Shown: positions 1-8,898, counted from the first letter of the stretch. The stretch: 64,000 nucleotides of DNA from Solibacillus sp040273735 (GCF_040273735.1 NZ_JBELZM010000008.1:100816-164815), one strand, 5' to 3'. Numbers and translations: made by a program. Notes: generated by a model not told the origin, from the sequence alone.

Positions 1-1425
1 AGTATGGATGGATTCCACAAATTCTTTTTTAGGATAAGTGAAATATAATTCGCTCGCTAACCGAACTGTATCACCGAAGAAGAAACGTTCATATTGTGTT
101 TGCCTCGTACCAAATGAACTCATCGTTAAATCCCAAGCTAACCTGAATATTTCCACTCGTTCTTCAGCAGGTTTAGTTGCGGCTTGAAGATATTGATCTA
201 AATCGCCTCTTATTGAAGAGTGAAATGCCTTTTCTGTTGGTAGTGTAATCATTCCGCTTGCACCAATAAGCTGAATGATTTCAGTGAGCCGTGGATAAAT
301 TTTCGAAAATGTATAACCGGCAACTTTCAATGGGAAAATTGCAGGCCGTAAATAGCCAAATTCATCAAGTGCGGCATCATTCTCCGATTTATCCAACAGT
401 GCTTTCATTGTTTCCAGTCCCACAATAATTTCCGACATCTTTTCATGGATGTGCTGATATTCATAAACTTTGATCGTTTCGATGAGGAGTTCGGCAATTC
501 CTAAAATAAATTCCGTTTTCACAATTTGTCTAATTAGAACTTGAGACTTGGCAAAATGATTAAAAGCACTCTTAATAAGGAATTTTTCTGCTACCTCGAC
601 ATTGTTGTGAAAAAATACACGTTCCCATGGTACTAACACATTGTCAAAAACGACGATGGAATCCATTTCTTCATATTTTGAGCTTAAAGGATGATCAAAT
701 GAAGAATCTCCGCCTATAAAGGAATCTCTGCAAATAAATTTTAATCCTTTCGTATTCGATGGGACAGCAAAAGAAAAAGTTTCATCTTCACCGAATACAA
801 GTTTACCGACATTAAATACAAACACTTCATCGGTTAAACCGCCTTGTGTCGCTAAAAGACGTGCGCCCTTTATAATGAGACCATCTTCAGTCTCTGCGAT
901 AACCTTTGCAGAAATAGGTTCATTCGTATTTTCAATATAACTTTGAGAACGATTAACTTGAGGAGTAATAAATGTATGTGTAAGTGATAAATCATTTTCT
1001 CTCACCAATTCAAAAAATGCCCGGAGATTGTCTGGGTAACAGTTTTCTTGGCCTTCAAGCAGTGCTGCAGATGAGGTGAAACCCATTAAAACGGAATTCA
1101 AATAGTCGGGACTTCTTCCTAGAATTCCATGCGTATGTTTAGCCCAATGCTCCATCATTTTTCGCCTTTTTATTAAACCCTCTTTCGTTTTAGGCATCAA
1201 ATATGAAAGGCCTACACGTTTTCCTGAAAGGGGGGATACAAAAGTCATTTCATCTATTCTTTTAGGATCATGCTGTAAATCATAGAGGGAAGCTTTTGTC
1301 TGAATAAGCCCTTTAAATACGGGATGTTCAGATAACAGCCCTTCCACTTTTTCTCCGTCCAGCCATATTTCATTATTTAACGCATTTAATCGGTTAATAT
1401 AACTTTCACCATTAATTGCACCCAT
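1..1425 (-). CDS. hpaB: 4-hydroxyphenylacetate 3-monooxygenase oxygenase component, HpaB family (3' end cut by window edge)
   Basis: Reading the minus strand from ATG at 1425 gives 475 codons without a stop to the window edge. The protein starts MGAINGESYINRLNALNNEIW and contains HpaB-family stretches such as the N-terminal PVFKG and DPKRIDEMTFVSP, a central VFVFNVGKLVFGEDETF and VLVPWERVFF. The family is about 480 residues, so only a few C-terminal residues are missing. HpaB enzymes use reduced FAD from a partner reductase to ortho-hydroxylate 4-hydroxyphenylacetate in the cytoplasm. An AAGGAG ribosome site lies just before the ATG. No reductase gene is in view. A related hydroxylase for another phenol or chlorophenol is possible. 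Confidence 0.88.
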   Translation of the reverse strand, partial: MGAINGESYINRLNALNNEIWLDGEKVEGLLSEHPVFKGLIQTKASLYDLQHDPKRIDEMTFVSPLSGKRVGLSYLMPKTKEGLIKRRKMMEHWAKHTHGILGRSPDYLNSVLMGFTSSAALLEGQENCYPDNLRAFFELVRENDLSLTHTFITPQVNRSQSYIENTNEPISAKVIAETEDGLIIKGARLLATQGGLTDEVFVFNVGKLVFGEDETFSFAVPSNTKGLKFICRDSFIGGDSSFDHPLSSKYEEMDSIVVFDNVLVPWERVFFHNNVEVAEKFLIKSAFNHFAKSQVLIRQIVKTEFILGIAELLIETIKVYEYQHIHEKMSEIIVGLETMKALLDKSENDAALDEFGYLRPAIFPLKVAGYTFSKIYPRLTEIIQLIGASGMITLPTEKAFHSSIRGDLDQYLQAATKPAEERVEIFRLAWDLTMSSFGTRQTQYERFFFGDTVRLASELYFTYPKKEFVESIHT

Positions 1426-1616
1426 TCATCCACTCCTTAAGTTTCATAATCGACGTCCAGCTATTTACTTACTTATATGCAAATATAGGCTTGAACTAAA
1501 ACAAGGCATGTTTATATATACGCAACATATGTAAAGACCGGCAGTAAAGTGCTTCATAACGTGTAAATTTCTGAAAGGAAGCTTAAAATTACTGCCATAC
1601 TAATTTCATGGAGAAG

Positions 1617-1665
1617 TGAAAAAGCATCCGCTTCAGACGTGTATTTACACGCCTAAAACGGATGC
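1617..1665 (-). terminator. Long hairpin with T tract upstream of hpaB
   Basis: On the minus strand a 19-bp stem (GCATCCG outer part, CGTGT/ACACG inner part, three G-U pairs, AAAT loop) is followed at once by five T residues at 1619-1623. It has the form of an intrinsic terminator, yet the next minus-strand gene is hpaB, about 190 bases downstream, and no minus-strand gene is seen upstream of it within 1670-1978. It could be a leader attenuator or the end of a small unseen transcript. Confidence 0.7.
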
Positions 1666-1753
1666 CTACTATAATTTTAAGGGATAAATATTTTAGTTGA
1701 CTTAGAGCAAAATTTCATTTTACCTAACGCAAAATAAATTGTCAATAAAATTT

Positions 1754-1782
1754 TTGTAATTTCTATAAAAAAATGTTATAAT
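1754..1782 (+). promoter_or_regulatory. SigA-type promoter for the 284-aa gene, with a long leader
   Basis: TTGTAA at 1754-1759 and TATAAT at 1777-1782 are 17 bases apart, and the -10 box is extended by TG at 1774-1775. Transcription would start near 1789, giving a leader of about 190 bases before the ATG at 1979. The rest of the 553-base gap 1426-1978 holds the minus-strand hairpin at 1617-1665 and the direct repeat at 1821/1859; no other gene was seen in it. Confidence 0.6.
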
Positions 1783-1820
1783 AGTCTTACAATTGTTTTC
1801 GGTGCGTATTATGTATTCTT

Positions 1821-1876
1821 TGTACTTTTTTATTCACTATTAAAGGATACGTTTATATGTACTTTTTTTATTCACG
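1821..1876 (+). repeat. Imperfect 17-18 bp direct repeat in the leader of the 284-aa gene
   Basis: TGTACTTTTTTATTCAC at 1821-1837 recurs with one extra T at 1859-1876, 38 bases downstream. Both copies lie in the presumed untranslated leader between the promoter at 1754-1782 and the start codon at 1979. Confidence 0.75.
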
Positions 1877-1978
1877 AGAGCAAAAATTTTAACAGTTGTC
1901 TAAGCTCTAAACGGAGTTAATTGTTGACTGGAGATTGAACGTAACTGTGTTTTTTATTTTACAAGGAGGATTTAAATA

Positions 1979-2833
1979 ATGAATCTAATCAATAAAAAGG
2001 TTACACATAAGCATTTCGGAATGGGTAGTATCGTTAAACAGAATGAATCAAGTATTGAAATACATTTTGCATCGGAAAGTAAAAAATTCGTTTTCCCTGA
2101 TGTATTTGGAAAGCACTTAGTTCTTCACGATAAAGATGATGTTCAAACATTAGAAAAAATCATTCAGAAAAAAGAACTTGAGCGAAGAGAAGAAGAGTGG
2201 CAAAAAGAAGAGAAATTAAAACTCCAGCGTAAAAATCAGGAACTTCGATTAATACATGAAAAACATATGAAAAACTTCAAACTTCACCCTGAATCACAAT
2301 TAGTTTTTTGGTGTGACACTGAAGAACAGAAAACAGCTTTTTCAGATTGGAAGGTTTTTTCAGGATTAACGAAAAGCGGTGTAAATAAAGGGAAGCCTGT
2401 TAAACCAATCCGCCTTCACTTAAACAGTGCTGTCTTGTTAACGGCCGTAGATGAGAATTCGTCTGAAAAAGACCGACGCATTTTAGGTATGTATATGGTA
2501 GAGGAGAATTTTATCGGGAAACTGAGTGAAGATGGATATATTCCGGCGCATTCAAAATACCGAATTGAACTGACAGAACAGGAAGCAGAGCAAATGCTGT
2601 TCTGGAACTATTATGTAAACGAAAAGTTCACTCACAAAATGACATGGAATACGGGTAAACATCGCTACTTTGACAATGTATGGATGGCTCAAATTTTACG
2701 TGATATTATCACCCTGAAAACGGACCCGCAGGAAAAAGAGCTGGCTCAGCAATTCTTTACACATTTCTGTAAAATGAATGAAATCACGGCGCAAGAATTA
2801 CCACAGCCAAATGGTGCTTTGAAGCGTATTTAA
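1979..2833 (+). CDS. Unknown protein with N-terminal Tudor/CarD-like small beta domain and coiled coil
   Basis: The 284-residue protein is not recognised as a named family. Residues about 7-45 (VTHKHFGMGSIV, then IEIHFASESKKF, then FPD) resemble the small beta-barrel 'H.xFG.G.V' modules found in CarD and at the C terminus of UvrD/PcrA helicases, which bind protein or nucleic acid. Residues about 58-95 are very rich in Lys, Glu and Arg and look like a coiled coil or charged linker. The remaining 190 residues are soluble, with no signal peptide or membrane segment. A strong AAGGAGG precedes the ATG. It stands alone between its own promoter and a bidirectional terminator. Function unknown. Confidence 0.8.
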   Translation: MNLINKKVTHKHFGMGSIVKQNESSIEIHFASESKKFVFPDVFGKHLVLHDKDDVQTLEKIIQKKELERREEEWQKEEKLKLQRKNQELRLIHEKHMKNFKLHPESQLVFWCDTEEQKTAFSDWKVFSGLTKSGVNKGKPVKPIRLHLNSAVLLTAVDENSSEKDRRILGMYMVEENFIGKLSEDGYIPAHSKYRIELTEQEAEQMLFWNYYVNEKFTHKMTWNTGKHRYFDNVWMAQILRDIITLKTDPQEKELAQQFFTHFCKMNEITAQELPQPNGALKRI

Positions 2834-2849
2834 TTGTATAAATATTTAT

Positions 2850-2886
2850 AAAAAAGAACGAATTCCAAGGAATCCGTTCTTTTTTG
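2850..2886. terminator. Bidirectional terminator between the 284-aa gene and ytoQ
   Basis: AAGAACG and CGTTCTT flank an inner ATTCC/GGAAT stem, with A and T runs on the two sides. It serves the converging genes at 1979-2833 and 2916-3356. Confidence 0.85.
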
Positions 2887-2915
2887 CCGTATCAACAACT
2901 GCTGCATAGGATGCT

Positions 2916-3356
2916 TTAATCAAATATATAGCGGATTACTTCAATTGCCTGATCTACAGTCTCCACTGTTACATTTGCTTTATTGGATAGCTCTTTTAAA
3001 GGATGAATTAATGATTCGGGACGGATAATGATCGTCGGTTTATTCATTGCAATCGCTGTACTTACATCCATTGCAGTATTCCATTGTTTATACTTTTCAC
3101 CGAATAATGCAATGACGATATCCGCTTTCTGCATTAATACCTGTGTCCGGAAATTATTAATATCAGAAGCAGCATTGTCCTTATAATATGCTGATGGCTG
3201 GATGCCTAAAATTTCCTCGCCAATATTGTCTGAACGGTCATGGTCTGTCTGTGGTGATACAAAGTGTAAGGGAAGATTTTTTTCTTTCGCCTTATGTGCA
3301 ACTTCTTTCCGCCAACTATCATGAATTTGACCTGCTAAATAAACTGTTAGTTCCAT
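2916..3356 (-). CDS. ytoQ: YtoQ family protein
   Basis: The 146-residue protein begins MELTVYLAGQIHDSWR and carries SPQTDHDRSDNIGEEILG and MQKADIVIALFGEKYKQWN, typical of the YtoQ family. The fold is related to nucleoside 2-deoxyribosyltransferases (an early GQIHD segment and a late Asp/Ile-rich strand), but the substrate of YtoQ is not known. The length matches the family. A clear AGGAGG site precedes the start. It is a single gene converging on the unknown gene upstream and divergent from the aspartate dehydrogenase gene. Confidence 0.85.
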   Translation of the reverse strand: MELTVYLAGQIHDSWRKEVAHKAKEKNLPLHFVSPQTDHDRSDNIGEEILGIQPSAYYKDNAASDINNFRTQVLMQKADIVIALFGEKYKQWNTAMDVSTAIAMNKPTIIIRPESLIHPLKELSNKANVTVETVDQAIEVIRYIFD

Positions 3357-3520
3357 ACGAATGCCTCCTTTAATTTTTGCTTTATATCCATACTAACGAA
3401 CTCACCTATATAATTGAAGTAAATCCTCTGATGAAGAATGGGAGAATGCATTGCTGAAATTATGATATGGTTGTAGAAGAGTGCAGTAGAAAATAATGAA
3501 CGATTTATAGGAGGTATACA

Positions 3521-4297
3521 ATGAAAGTCGGTTTAATAGGCGCGGGTGCAATTGCTCATTTTCTTTTGGAAGAAATAAATGAAAAGCAGCAAGAAAACTT
3601 GCGCATTACAAGCGTCTTTGTGAGGGATAGGGAAAAGCATCAAATGCTAGAATCCAATTATGGTGTAAAGTTGTACACGGAAATAGATGCATTTTTAGAT
3701 TCAGAAATTGATATAGTTGTGGAGGCCGCAAATATTGAAGCGGTTCATACATTGCTACCTTCAGCAATCAGGAAAAAGGATGTTGTCGTGATTAGTATTG
3801 GTGCATTAGTGGATGAAGAGCTGTTGACAGAGCTGAATCACTTGGCGAATGCATACAACAGGAGACTTTACTTGCCATCAGGTGCAGTCGGTGGATTGGA
3901 TTTACTGCAAAATGCACATGCGCTTGGTACAGTTACATCCGTTAGCCTAACGACACGCAAACCGGCAAGCTCGTTAGTTGAGGAAACAATCGAAGAAGCG
4001 AAAGTAATATTTGAAGGGAATGCGACAGAAGCAATTAGCAGTTACCCGAAAAATATGAATGTGTCGATTGTACTGGCATTGGCGAGTATTGGGTTTGACG
4101 AAACAAAAGTAACATTAGTGGCCGACCCGAAAATTGATAAAAATATTCACCAAATTGAAGTGACGGGGGATTTTGGAGAGGCAACATTTACTATTATCAA
4201 TAATCCGCTTCCGGCAAATCCGAAAACGAGTTATTTAGCAGCGATGAGTATTTTAGGAACGCTAAAAAGGATTAACAGGAAGCTGCTTATCGGTTAA
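3521..4297 (+). CDS. nadX: L-aspartate dehydrogenase, NadX type
   Basis: The 258-residue protein starts with a Rossmann motif, GLIGAGAIA at residues 4-12, and has the family's catalytic-domain segment LPSGAVGGLDLL near residue 120 and NPKTSYLAAMS near the C terminus. NadX oxidises L-aspartate with NAD(P)+ to iminoaspartate, which quinolinate synthase can use for NAD synthesis, or it may work in aspartate breakdown. No nadA or nadC is adjacent, so the role is open. AGGAGG lies eight bases before the ATG. The length fits the family (about 240-270 residues). Confidence 0.82.
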   Translation: MKVGLIGAGAIAHFLLEEINEKQQENLRITSVFVRDREKHQMLESNYGVKLYTEIDAFLDSEIDIVVEAANIEAVHTLLPSAIRKKDVVVISIGALVDEELLTELNHLANAYNRRLYLPSGAVGGLDLLQNAHALGTVTSVSLTTRKPASSLVEETIEEAKVIFEGNATEAISSYPKNMNVSIVLALASIGFDETKVTLVADPKIDKNIHQIEVTGDFGEATFTIINNPLPANPKTSYLAAMSILGTLKRINRKLLIG

Positions 4298-4443
4298 TGG
4301 AACAAAAAATTATTCTATTTATTAAAAGACATCTTTTTAAATCATCTGCTTTTACTTTTCTGCACAATTTACGCTAATATTGTTAGAGGAAATTTAATAG
4401 CAAAAAGCTGATTGTTTGTAATGAGAGGAATTGAACTTAACAT

Positions 4444-5412
4444 ATGAAAGAGAATTTTTGGCAGGAGCTACCGAAACCATTTTTTGTACTCGCGCCGATG
4501 GAAGATGTAACTGATTTAGTATTTCGGCATGTAGTGGCTGAAGCAGGAAGACCCGATGTATTTTTTACGGAATTTACTAACTCAGAAAGTTACTGTCATC
4601 CTGATGGGATCAAAAGTGTCCGTGGTCGTTTAGCATTTACAGAAGATGAACAGCCGATTGTTGCACATATTTGGGGAGACAATCCCGAGAACTTCCGCAA
4701 GATGAGCATTGGTATGGCGGAATTGGGCTTTAAGGGAATTGATATTAATATGGGGTGCCCGGTACCGAATGTTGCAGGCCGAGGAAAAGGCAGCGGTCTG
4801 ATTTTACGTCCGGAAGTAGCAGCAGAGTTAATCGAAGCTGCTAAAGCAGGCGGTTTGCCAGTCAGCGTGAAAACACGACTTGGTTATAAAGAAATAGACG
4901 AGTGGAAAGAGTGGCTTACTCATATTTTAAAACAGGATATTGCAAACCTTTCCATACATTTACGTACACGAAAAGAAATGAGTGCTGTCGATGCACATTG
5001 GGAGCTAATCCCGGAAATTAAAGCGTTGCGTGATGAAATCGCTCCAAATACACTATTAACAATTAACGGTGATATTCCAGACCGTCAAGTTGGTTTAGAG
5101 CTTGCAGAAAAGTACGGAATAGACGGAGTAATGATTGGACGCGGTATTTTCAAAAATCCGTTCGCTTTTGAAAAGGAGCCAAAGGAGCACAGTCCTGAGG
5201 AATATCTTGACCTTCTGAAACTACAGCTTGATCTGCAGGATAAATATGCCGAAGAACTTCCTCGTTCAATGTCAGGACTTCACCGCTTTTTCAAAATTTA
5301 TGTAAAAGGGTTCCGAGGTGCCGGTGAACTGAGAAACCAGTTAATGAATACAAAATCTACCGACGAAGTACGTGCATTGCTTAATAGCTTTAATTTAAAT
5401 AAAGAAGAATAA
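4444..5412 (+). CDS. tRNA dihydrouridine synthase (Dus family)
   Basis: The 322-residue protein shows the Dus signature: FVLAPMEDVTD near residue 14, then DINMGCPVPNV, in which Cys105 is the expected catalytic acid, SVKTRLG near residue 141 and the phosphate-binding GVMIGRGIFKNPF near residue 230. Dus enzymes reduce specific uridines in tRNA with FMN and NADPH. The N terminus is closer to the DusC-like branch seen in Firmicutes than to DusB. The gene stands alone and ends in a strong terminator at 5417-5451. The ribosome site (GAGAGG) is somewhat far from the ATG, so the start is less certain than the family call. Confidence 0.88.
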   Translation: MKENFWQELPKPFFVLAPMEDVTDLVFRHVVAEAGRPDVFFTEFTNSESYCHPDGIKSVRGRLAFTEDEQPIVAHIWGDNPENFRKMSIGMAELGFKGIDINMGCPVPNVAGRGKGSGLILRPEVAAELIEAAKAGGLPVSVKTRLGYKEIDEWKEWLTHILKQDIANLSIHLRTRKEMSAVDAHWELIPEIKALRDEIAPNTLLTINGDIPDRQVGLELAEKYGIDGVMIGRGIFKNPFAFEKEPKEHSPEEYLDLLKLQLDLQDKYAEELPRSMSGLHRFFKIYVKGFRGAGELRNQLMNTKSTDEVRALLNSFNLNKEE

Positions 5413-5416
5413 AAAT

Positions 5417-5451
5417 AGGCATAATTCCGATAAATGGAATTATGCCTTTTT
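5417..5451. terminator. Terminator after dus, converging with the hydroxybutyrate dehydrogenase gene
   Basis: A perfect 12-bp stem, AGGCATAATTCC/GGAATTATGCCT, with a seven-base loop is followed by five T residues; an A run precedes it, so it can act on both strands. Confidence 0.9.
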
Positions 5452-5522
5452 GTATTAATAAGGGATTTTGAATGGCAGGAAAAAGGTATGTTTGATGTTT
5501 GTTATTTAAAGCTTAGATGGGC

Positions 5523-6281
5523 TTACATACCACCAGTTACTGGGATAGATTCACCAGTAATTGCTCCGGCACCTTCAGAAGCAAGGAAAACTGCCGTTTT
5601 ACCGATTTCTGATGGCTCAAGTAAACGTTTGATCCATTGTTTACCTAAGATGTGGTGTGCTACTGCTTCTTCTTCAGTAGTGCCGTCTTTCTCAGCTAAA
5701 ATTGGAATTTGTTTTTCGATTAATTCAGTGCGAACTGGACCTGGCTCGATACAGTTAACAGTAATTCCGTTTGTAGCGTTTTCTAATGCTACTACTTTTG
5801 AGAAACCAGTTTGTCCTGCTTTAGCAGCACAGTAAGCTGATTTGTATGCATCAGGAATACGTCCGTGAGCAGATACGATGTTAATGATACGACCGAAGTT
5901 TTGAGCTTGCATTGATTTTAATGAGTGTTTTGTCATTAAGAATGTACCTTTTAAAATAACATCATTTAAGAGATCCCATTTTTCTACAGGGAAATCTTCT
6001 GTTTTACAGATGAATTGTAAACCAGCGTTGTTTACAACGACATCTACTGATCCGCGCTCGGCAATTACAGCGTCAATACCAGTTTTAACTGAAGTTTCAT
6101 CGGCAACATTTACTTTGTACCCTTTTGCATTTCCTAATTTTTCAGCAGCGGCAACTGCGGCTGCTTCATTTAAATCGAAAATAGCTACATAGTCACCGTT
6201 TGCGATGAATTCTTCCGCGATTGCATAGCCGATACCTTGAGCGGCACCTGTAATAACTACTGTACGATTTGTTGTTTTCAT
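5523..6281 (-). CDS. 3-hydroxybutyrate dehydrogenase (short-chain dehydrogenase)
   Basis: From ATG at 6281 the protein has 252 residues. It shows the SDR cofactor motif TGAAQGIG near residue 12, NNAG near residue 85, the active-site YCAAK and the ending GESIPVTGGM. These, with FSKVVALENATNGITVNCIEPGPVRTELIEKQIP-type spacing, match D-3-hydroxybutyrate dehydrogenase, which converts hydroxybutyrate and NAD+ to acetoacetate. The reading frame could open at TTG 6296, but GGAGGT sits seven bases before the ATG at 6281, so that start is preferred. A GntP permease gene lies just upstream on the same strand, suggesting a two-gene uptake and oxidation unit. Confidence 0.85.
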   Translation of the reverse strand: MKTTNRTVVITGAAQGIGYAIAEEFIANGDYVAIFDLNEAAAVAAAEKLGNAKGYKVNVADETSVKTGIDAVIAERGSVDVVVNNAGLQFICKTEDFPVEKWDLLNDVILKGTFLMTKHSLKSMQAQNFGRIINIVSAHGRIPDAYKSAYCAAKAGQTGFSKVVALENATNGITVNCIEPGPVRTELIEKQIPILAEKDGTTEEEAVAHHILGKQWIKRLLEPSEIGKTAVFLASEGAGAITGESIPVTGGM

Positions 6282-6296
6282 TATATAGACCTCCAA

Positions 6297-6322
6297 AAGT
6301 GATTGATTAAAGTGATTGATTA
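6297..6322. repeat. Perfect tandem 13-bp direct repeat
   Basis: AAGTGATTGATTA occurs at 6297-6309 and again at 6310-6322 with no spacer, in the 85-base gap between the permease and the dehydrogenase. An ATTGGAG/CTCCAAT hairpin (6323-6351) adjoins it on the permease side. Confidence 0.85.
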
Positions 6323-6366
6323 TTGGAGAAGGACTCTCATCTCCTCCAATGTCTTCAACTTCTTGA

Positions 6367-7674
6367 TTAATACATGAAAATACCGATTAAAACTGCAGCA
6401 ATTAATGCTAAAAGGTTTGGTACTGTCATGGTGATGAACGAGTATTTGAAAGCTTGTTCATGTGTTAGCTTCGTTAATGCAAATGTTGATAAAATAGCTC
6501 CTGAGTGAGGTAGGCCGGTGAATACAGCCGAACTGATTGCAGAAACACGGTGCATGGCATCCGGGTTTATTCCCATTTCCAAATAAGGGTTTGCAAATGC
6601 TTCCATTGTAATCCCTAAACCGCCTGAAGCTGAACCTGTAATCGCACCTAATGCAGCTGATGCAATTGTTAAACTGATCAACGGATCACCAGGAATGTTC
6701 AAAATGAAATCCGAAATTGCCTGGAAACCTGGTGCTAGTGTAATGACTACACCAAAACCTACTGATGCTGAAGTAAAGAAGATTGGTGTAATCGCACCGT
6801 TAGCACCTAGGCTGACTGCTTGCTTATGTGATGGCATATATCGATGAAAAGCGATTGCTGAAACGATGACGCCGCTAGCTAAGCCGATAAGTACAATATT
6901 TGGCACATTCAGCGCACTACCTGCAAAGATAATTACGATTAAAACTAAAATAGGTAGAATACTTAGGAAGAATGAAGGGATATCTCCTTTAAGTGCCAGT
7001 TCTTGAGCATCTTCTTCTGCTACGAATTTTTCGTTTTTAGCTAAACTTTTGTTTAGTGCATAACGCATATAGAAAATACCTGTGACAATTGCAATGATTG
7101 TAGCGATCACACCCATTAAAGGAGCCGCTGTAACCGTGGTCCCTAAATAATTTGTAGGTACAACGTTCTGAATTGATGGTGTACCTGGCAACATTGTCAT
7201 TGTGAAAGTCCCGATCCCTAAAAATACTGGAATGACGATTAAGTTCCATGCAATATTTAACTGTTTAAATAATGGTTTTGCCAATGGAACAATTACGAAT
7301 AATACTACGAATAAACTAATACCCCCGAAAGTTAAAATAGCGCTAATTAAGAAAATTGCTACTAAAACTGGGAATGGTTTATCTGTACCTGTGATTGATA
7401 AAACTTTTTGTGCAATTGCTTGTGCTGCACCACTTTTTTCGATGTACTGAGCTAAAATTGATCCAAGTAAAAAGATGGCAAAGAAATTAACGATAAATCC
7501 TGTAAGCCCTGTCATAAATGATGCTTCAGTACCGACAAGCGACGGGAAGAAATCCATGCCGTTTGTAAGGATTACGATAATCGAAGCAATTGGCGCTATA
7601 AATACAATGCTGAAACCTTTCATTGCTAAAAAGACAATGAATATGATTGCAACAATAATTCCGAAAGTACCCAT
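6367..7674 (-). CDS. GntP family permease, probably for 3-hydroxybutyrate
   Basis: From ATG at 7674 the protein has 435 residues and about 12 hydrophobic segments. GntP-family signs include the AASAALGAITGSASGGLGI and GLPHSGAILSTFALT regions. GntP proteins are proton symporters for gluconate and related hydroxy acids in the cell membrane; members beside hydroxybutyrate dehydrogenases are annotated as hydroxybutyrate permeases. The frame is open 46 codons further upstream, but that part is not hydrophobic or family-like, and AGGAGG precedes 7674. The neighbouring dehydrogenase and divergent LysR regulator support a hydroxybutyrate or similar substrate. Confidence 0.85.
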   Translation of the reverse strand: MGTFGIIVAIIFIVFLAMKGFSIVFIAPIASIIVILTNGMDFFPSLVGTEASFMTGLTGFIVNFFAIFLLGSILAQYIEKSGAAQAIAQKVLSITGTDKPFPVLVAIFLISAILTFGGISLFVVLFVIVPLAKPLFKQLNIAWNLIVIPVFLGIGTFTMTMLPGTPSIQNVVPTNYLGTTVTAAPLMGVIATIIAIVTGIFYMRYALNKSLAKNEKFVAEEDAQELALKGDIPSFFLSILPILVLIVIIFAGSALNVPNIVLIGLASGVIVSAIAFHRYMPSHKQAVSLGANGAITPIFFTSASVGFGVVITLAPGFQAISDFILNIPGDPLISLTIASAALGAITGSASGGLGITMEAFANPYLEMGINPDAMHRVSAISSAVFTGLPHSGAILSTFALTKLTHEQAFKYSFITMTVPNLLALIAAVLIGIFMY

Positions 7675-7823
7675 GAAATATGTCCTCCTAAGTTGTGTTG
7701 GGGTAATGTCAAGTGAATAATTTGAAACATTAACTATATTATGTCTGGAATTTGTCGGGGTTTGAAATACTATTATTCTTATCGCATGTATAACCAATTT
7801 GTTATTAAGCAAATTTCAAGTGC

Positions 7824-7829
7824 TATAAT
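7824..7829 (+). promoter_or_regulatory. Extended -10 box of the LysR gene
   Basis: TGCTATAAT at 7821-7829 is an extended -10 element 38 bases before the chosen start. The -35 match (TTGTTA at 7799) has a long 19-base spacer, which is common when TGn is present. Confidence 0.55.
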
Positions 7830-7866
7830 CGGTTTATAGATGGTTGAAATTGAGGAGCGGATTTAT

Positions 7867-8781
7867 ATGAAAGAAGATTTATCGTTGGAGTATTTAAAGG
7901 CCATAAAGGAACATGGAAATATTTCTCATGCAGCGAATGCCCTATTTGTATCGCAACCTTATTTAAGTACGTTCATAAAAAGTTTAGAAACCAAGCTGGG
8001 CGTAGAACTTGTCAATCGACAAGTAACACCGCTTACGCTTACATATGCAGGAGAGTTGTATATTTCATATATGGCGGATATACAAACAATCTATGAACGA
8101 ATGGAACGCGATTTAGAAGCAATAACAGAATTGAAAAAAGGAAGGCTGACGATTGGGGTGAACCCTATTTTGGCAGCGCACACATTGTACGATTTCCTGC
8201 CGCAGTTTATGAAGAAATACCCCGGCATTGAAATTCATCTCGAAGAAGGTACAGCAAATGAAATGGAAACATTGATGCTTCAAAATAAAATTGATATAAG
8301 CATTAATATGTTACCGATTAAAAATGCAGGGCTAATTTATGAGAAATTATATGAGGAAGACTTTTATTTAGTAATTCCAAAAGGGCATATTTACTACGAG
8401 GAAAATTACAAAGAAGTAAGGCATATACCATTCCATCCTTCTAAATTAAACCACGAAAAGTTTATTTTATTAAAGTCTGGTTTAGGATTACGTCGTTTGA
8501 CGGATCAGATTTTTGAAGAGTATAAAATCAAACCGATCATCGTACTTGAAACAAATAATATTGAAAATGCCTTTCGCCTTGCTAATGAAGGGGTTGGTAT
8601 GACAATTATTCCTGAATGCGTTATTACGAGAGACCAGCTGCATGTCGATTCGAATTTGTATACAATGGGCAACCCAACCTATAAAAATCAGATTGTAATC
8701 AGCTATAAAAAGGATACAGAGTTATCTCCGGTTGCTTCAGCATTTTTACAGTTTACAAAAAAGAGATATATGCAATTTTAA
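7867..8781 (+). CDS. LysR family transcriptional regulator
   Basis: The 304-residue protein has an N-terminal winged helix-turn-helix (LEYLKAIKEHGNISHAANAL, then VSQPYLSTFIKSLETKLG) in residues about 5-65 and a periplasmic-binding-like effector domain from about residue 90 (LTIGVNPILAAHTLYDFLP). The frame opens at 7840, but GAGGAG lies six bases before the ATG at 7867. It is divergent from the GntP permease-dehydrogenase unit, so it most likely controls that unit in response to its substrate. The length is normal for the family. Confidence 0.88.
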   Translation: MKEDLSLEYLKAIKEHGNISHAANALFVSQPYLSTFIKSLETKLGVELVNRQVTPLTLTYAGELYISYMADIQTIYERMERDLEAITELKKGRLTIGVNPILAAHTLYDFLPQFMKKYPGIEIHLEEGTANEMETLMLQNKIDISINMLPIKNAGLIYEKLYEEDFYLVIPKGHIYYEENYKEVRHIPFHPSKLNHEKFILLKSGLGLRRLTDQIFEEYKIKPIIVLETNNIENAFRLANEGVGMTIIPECVITRDQLHVDSNLYTMGNPTYKNQIVISYKKDTELSPVASAFLQFTKKRYMQF

Positions 8782-8861
8782 CTTATATAAGTGATTTTTA
8801 TTTAAGACCTTTGAATTCATTTAAGAATACATTGGTTTTCATTCGAATTTATTATGGATTT

Positions 8862-8898
8862 AAGAACGGAATTCCTATAACGGGAACCCGTTCTTTTT
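8862..8898 (+). terminator. Terminator after the LysR gene
   Basis: AAGAACGG/CCGTTCTT with an inner TTCC/GGAA pairing is followed by five T residues. Confidence 0.75.

Noticed and set aside
5434..5835. Plus-strand reading frame opposite the hydroxybutyrate dehydrogenase gene
   Set aside because: It is a mirror frame of a well-supported minus-strand SDR gene and has no ribosome site or family likeness.
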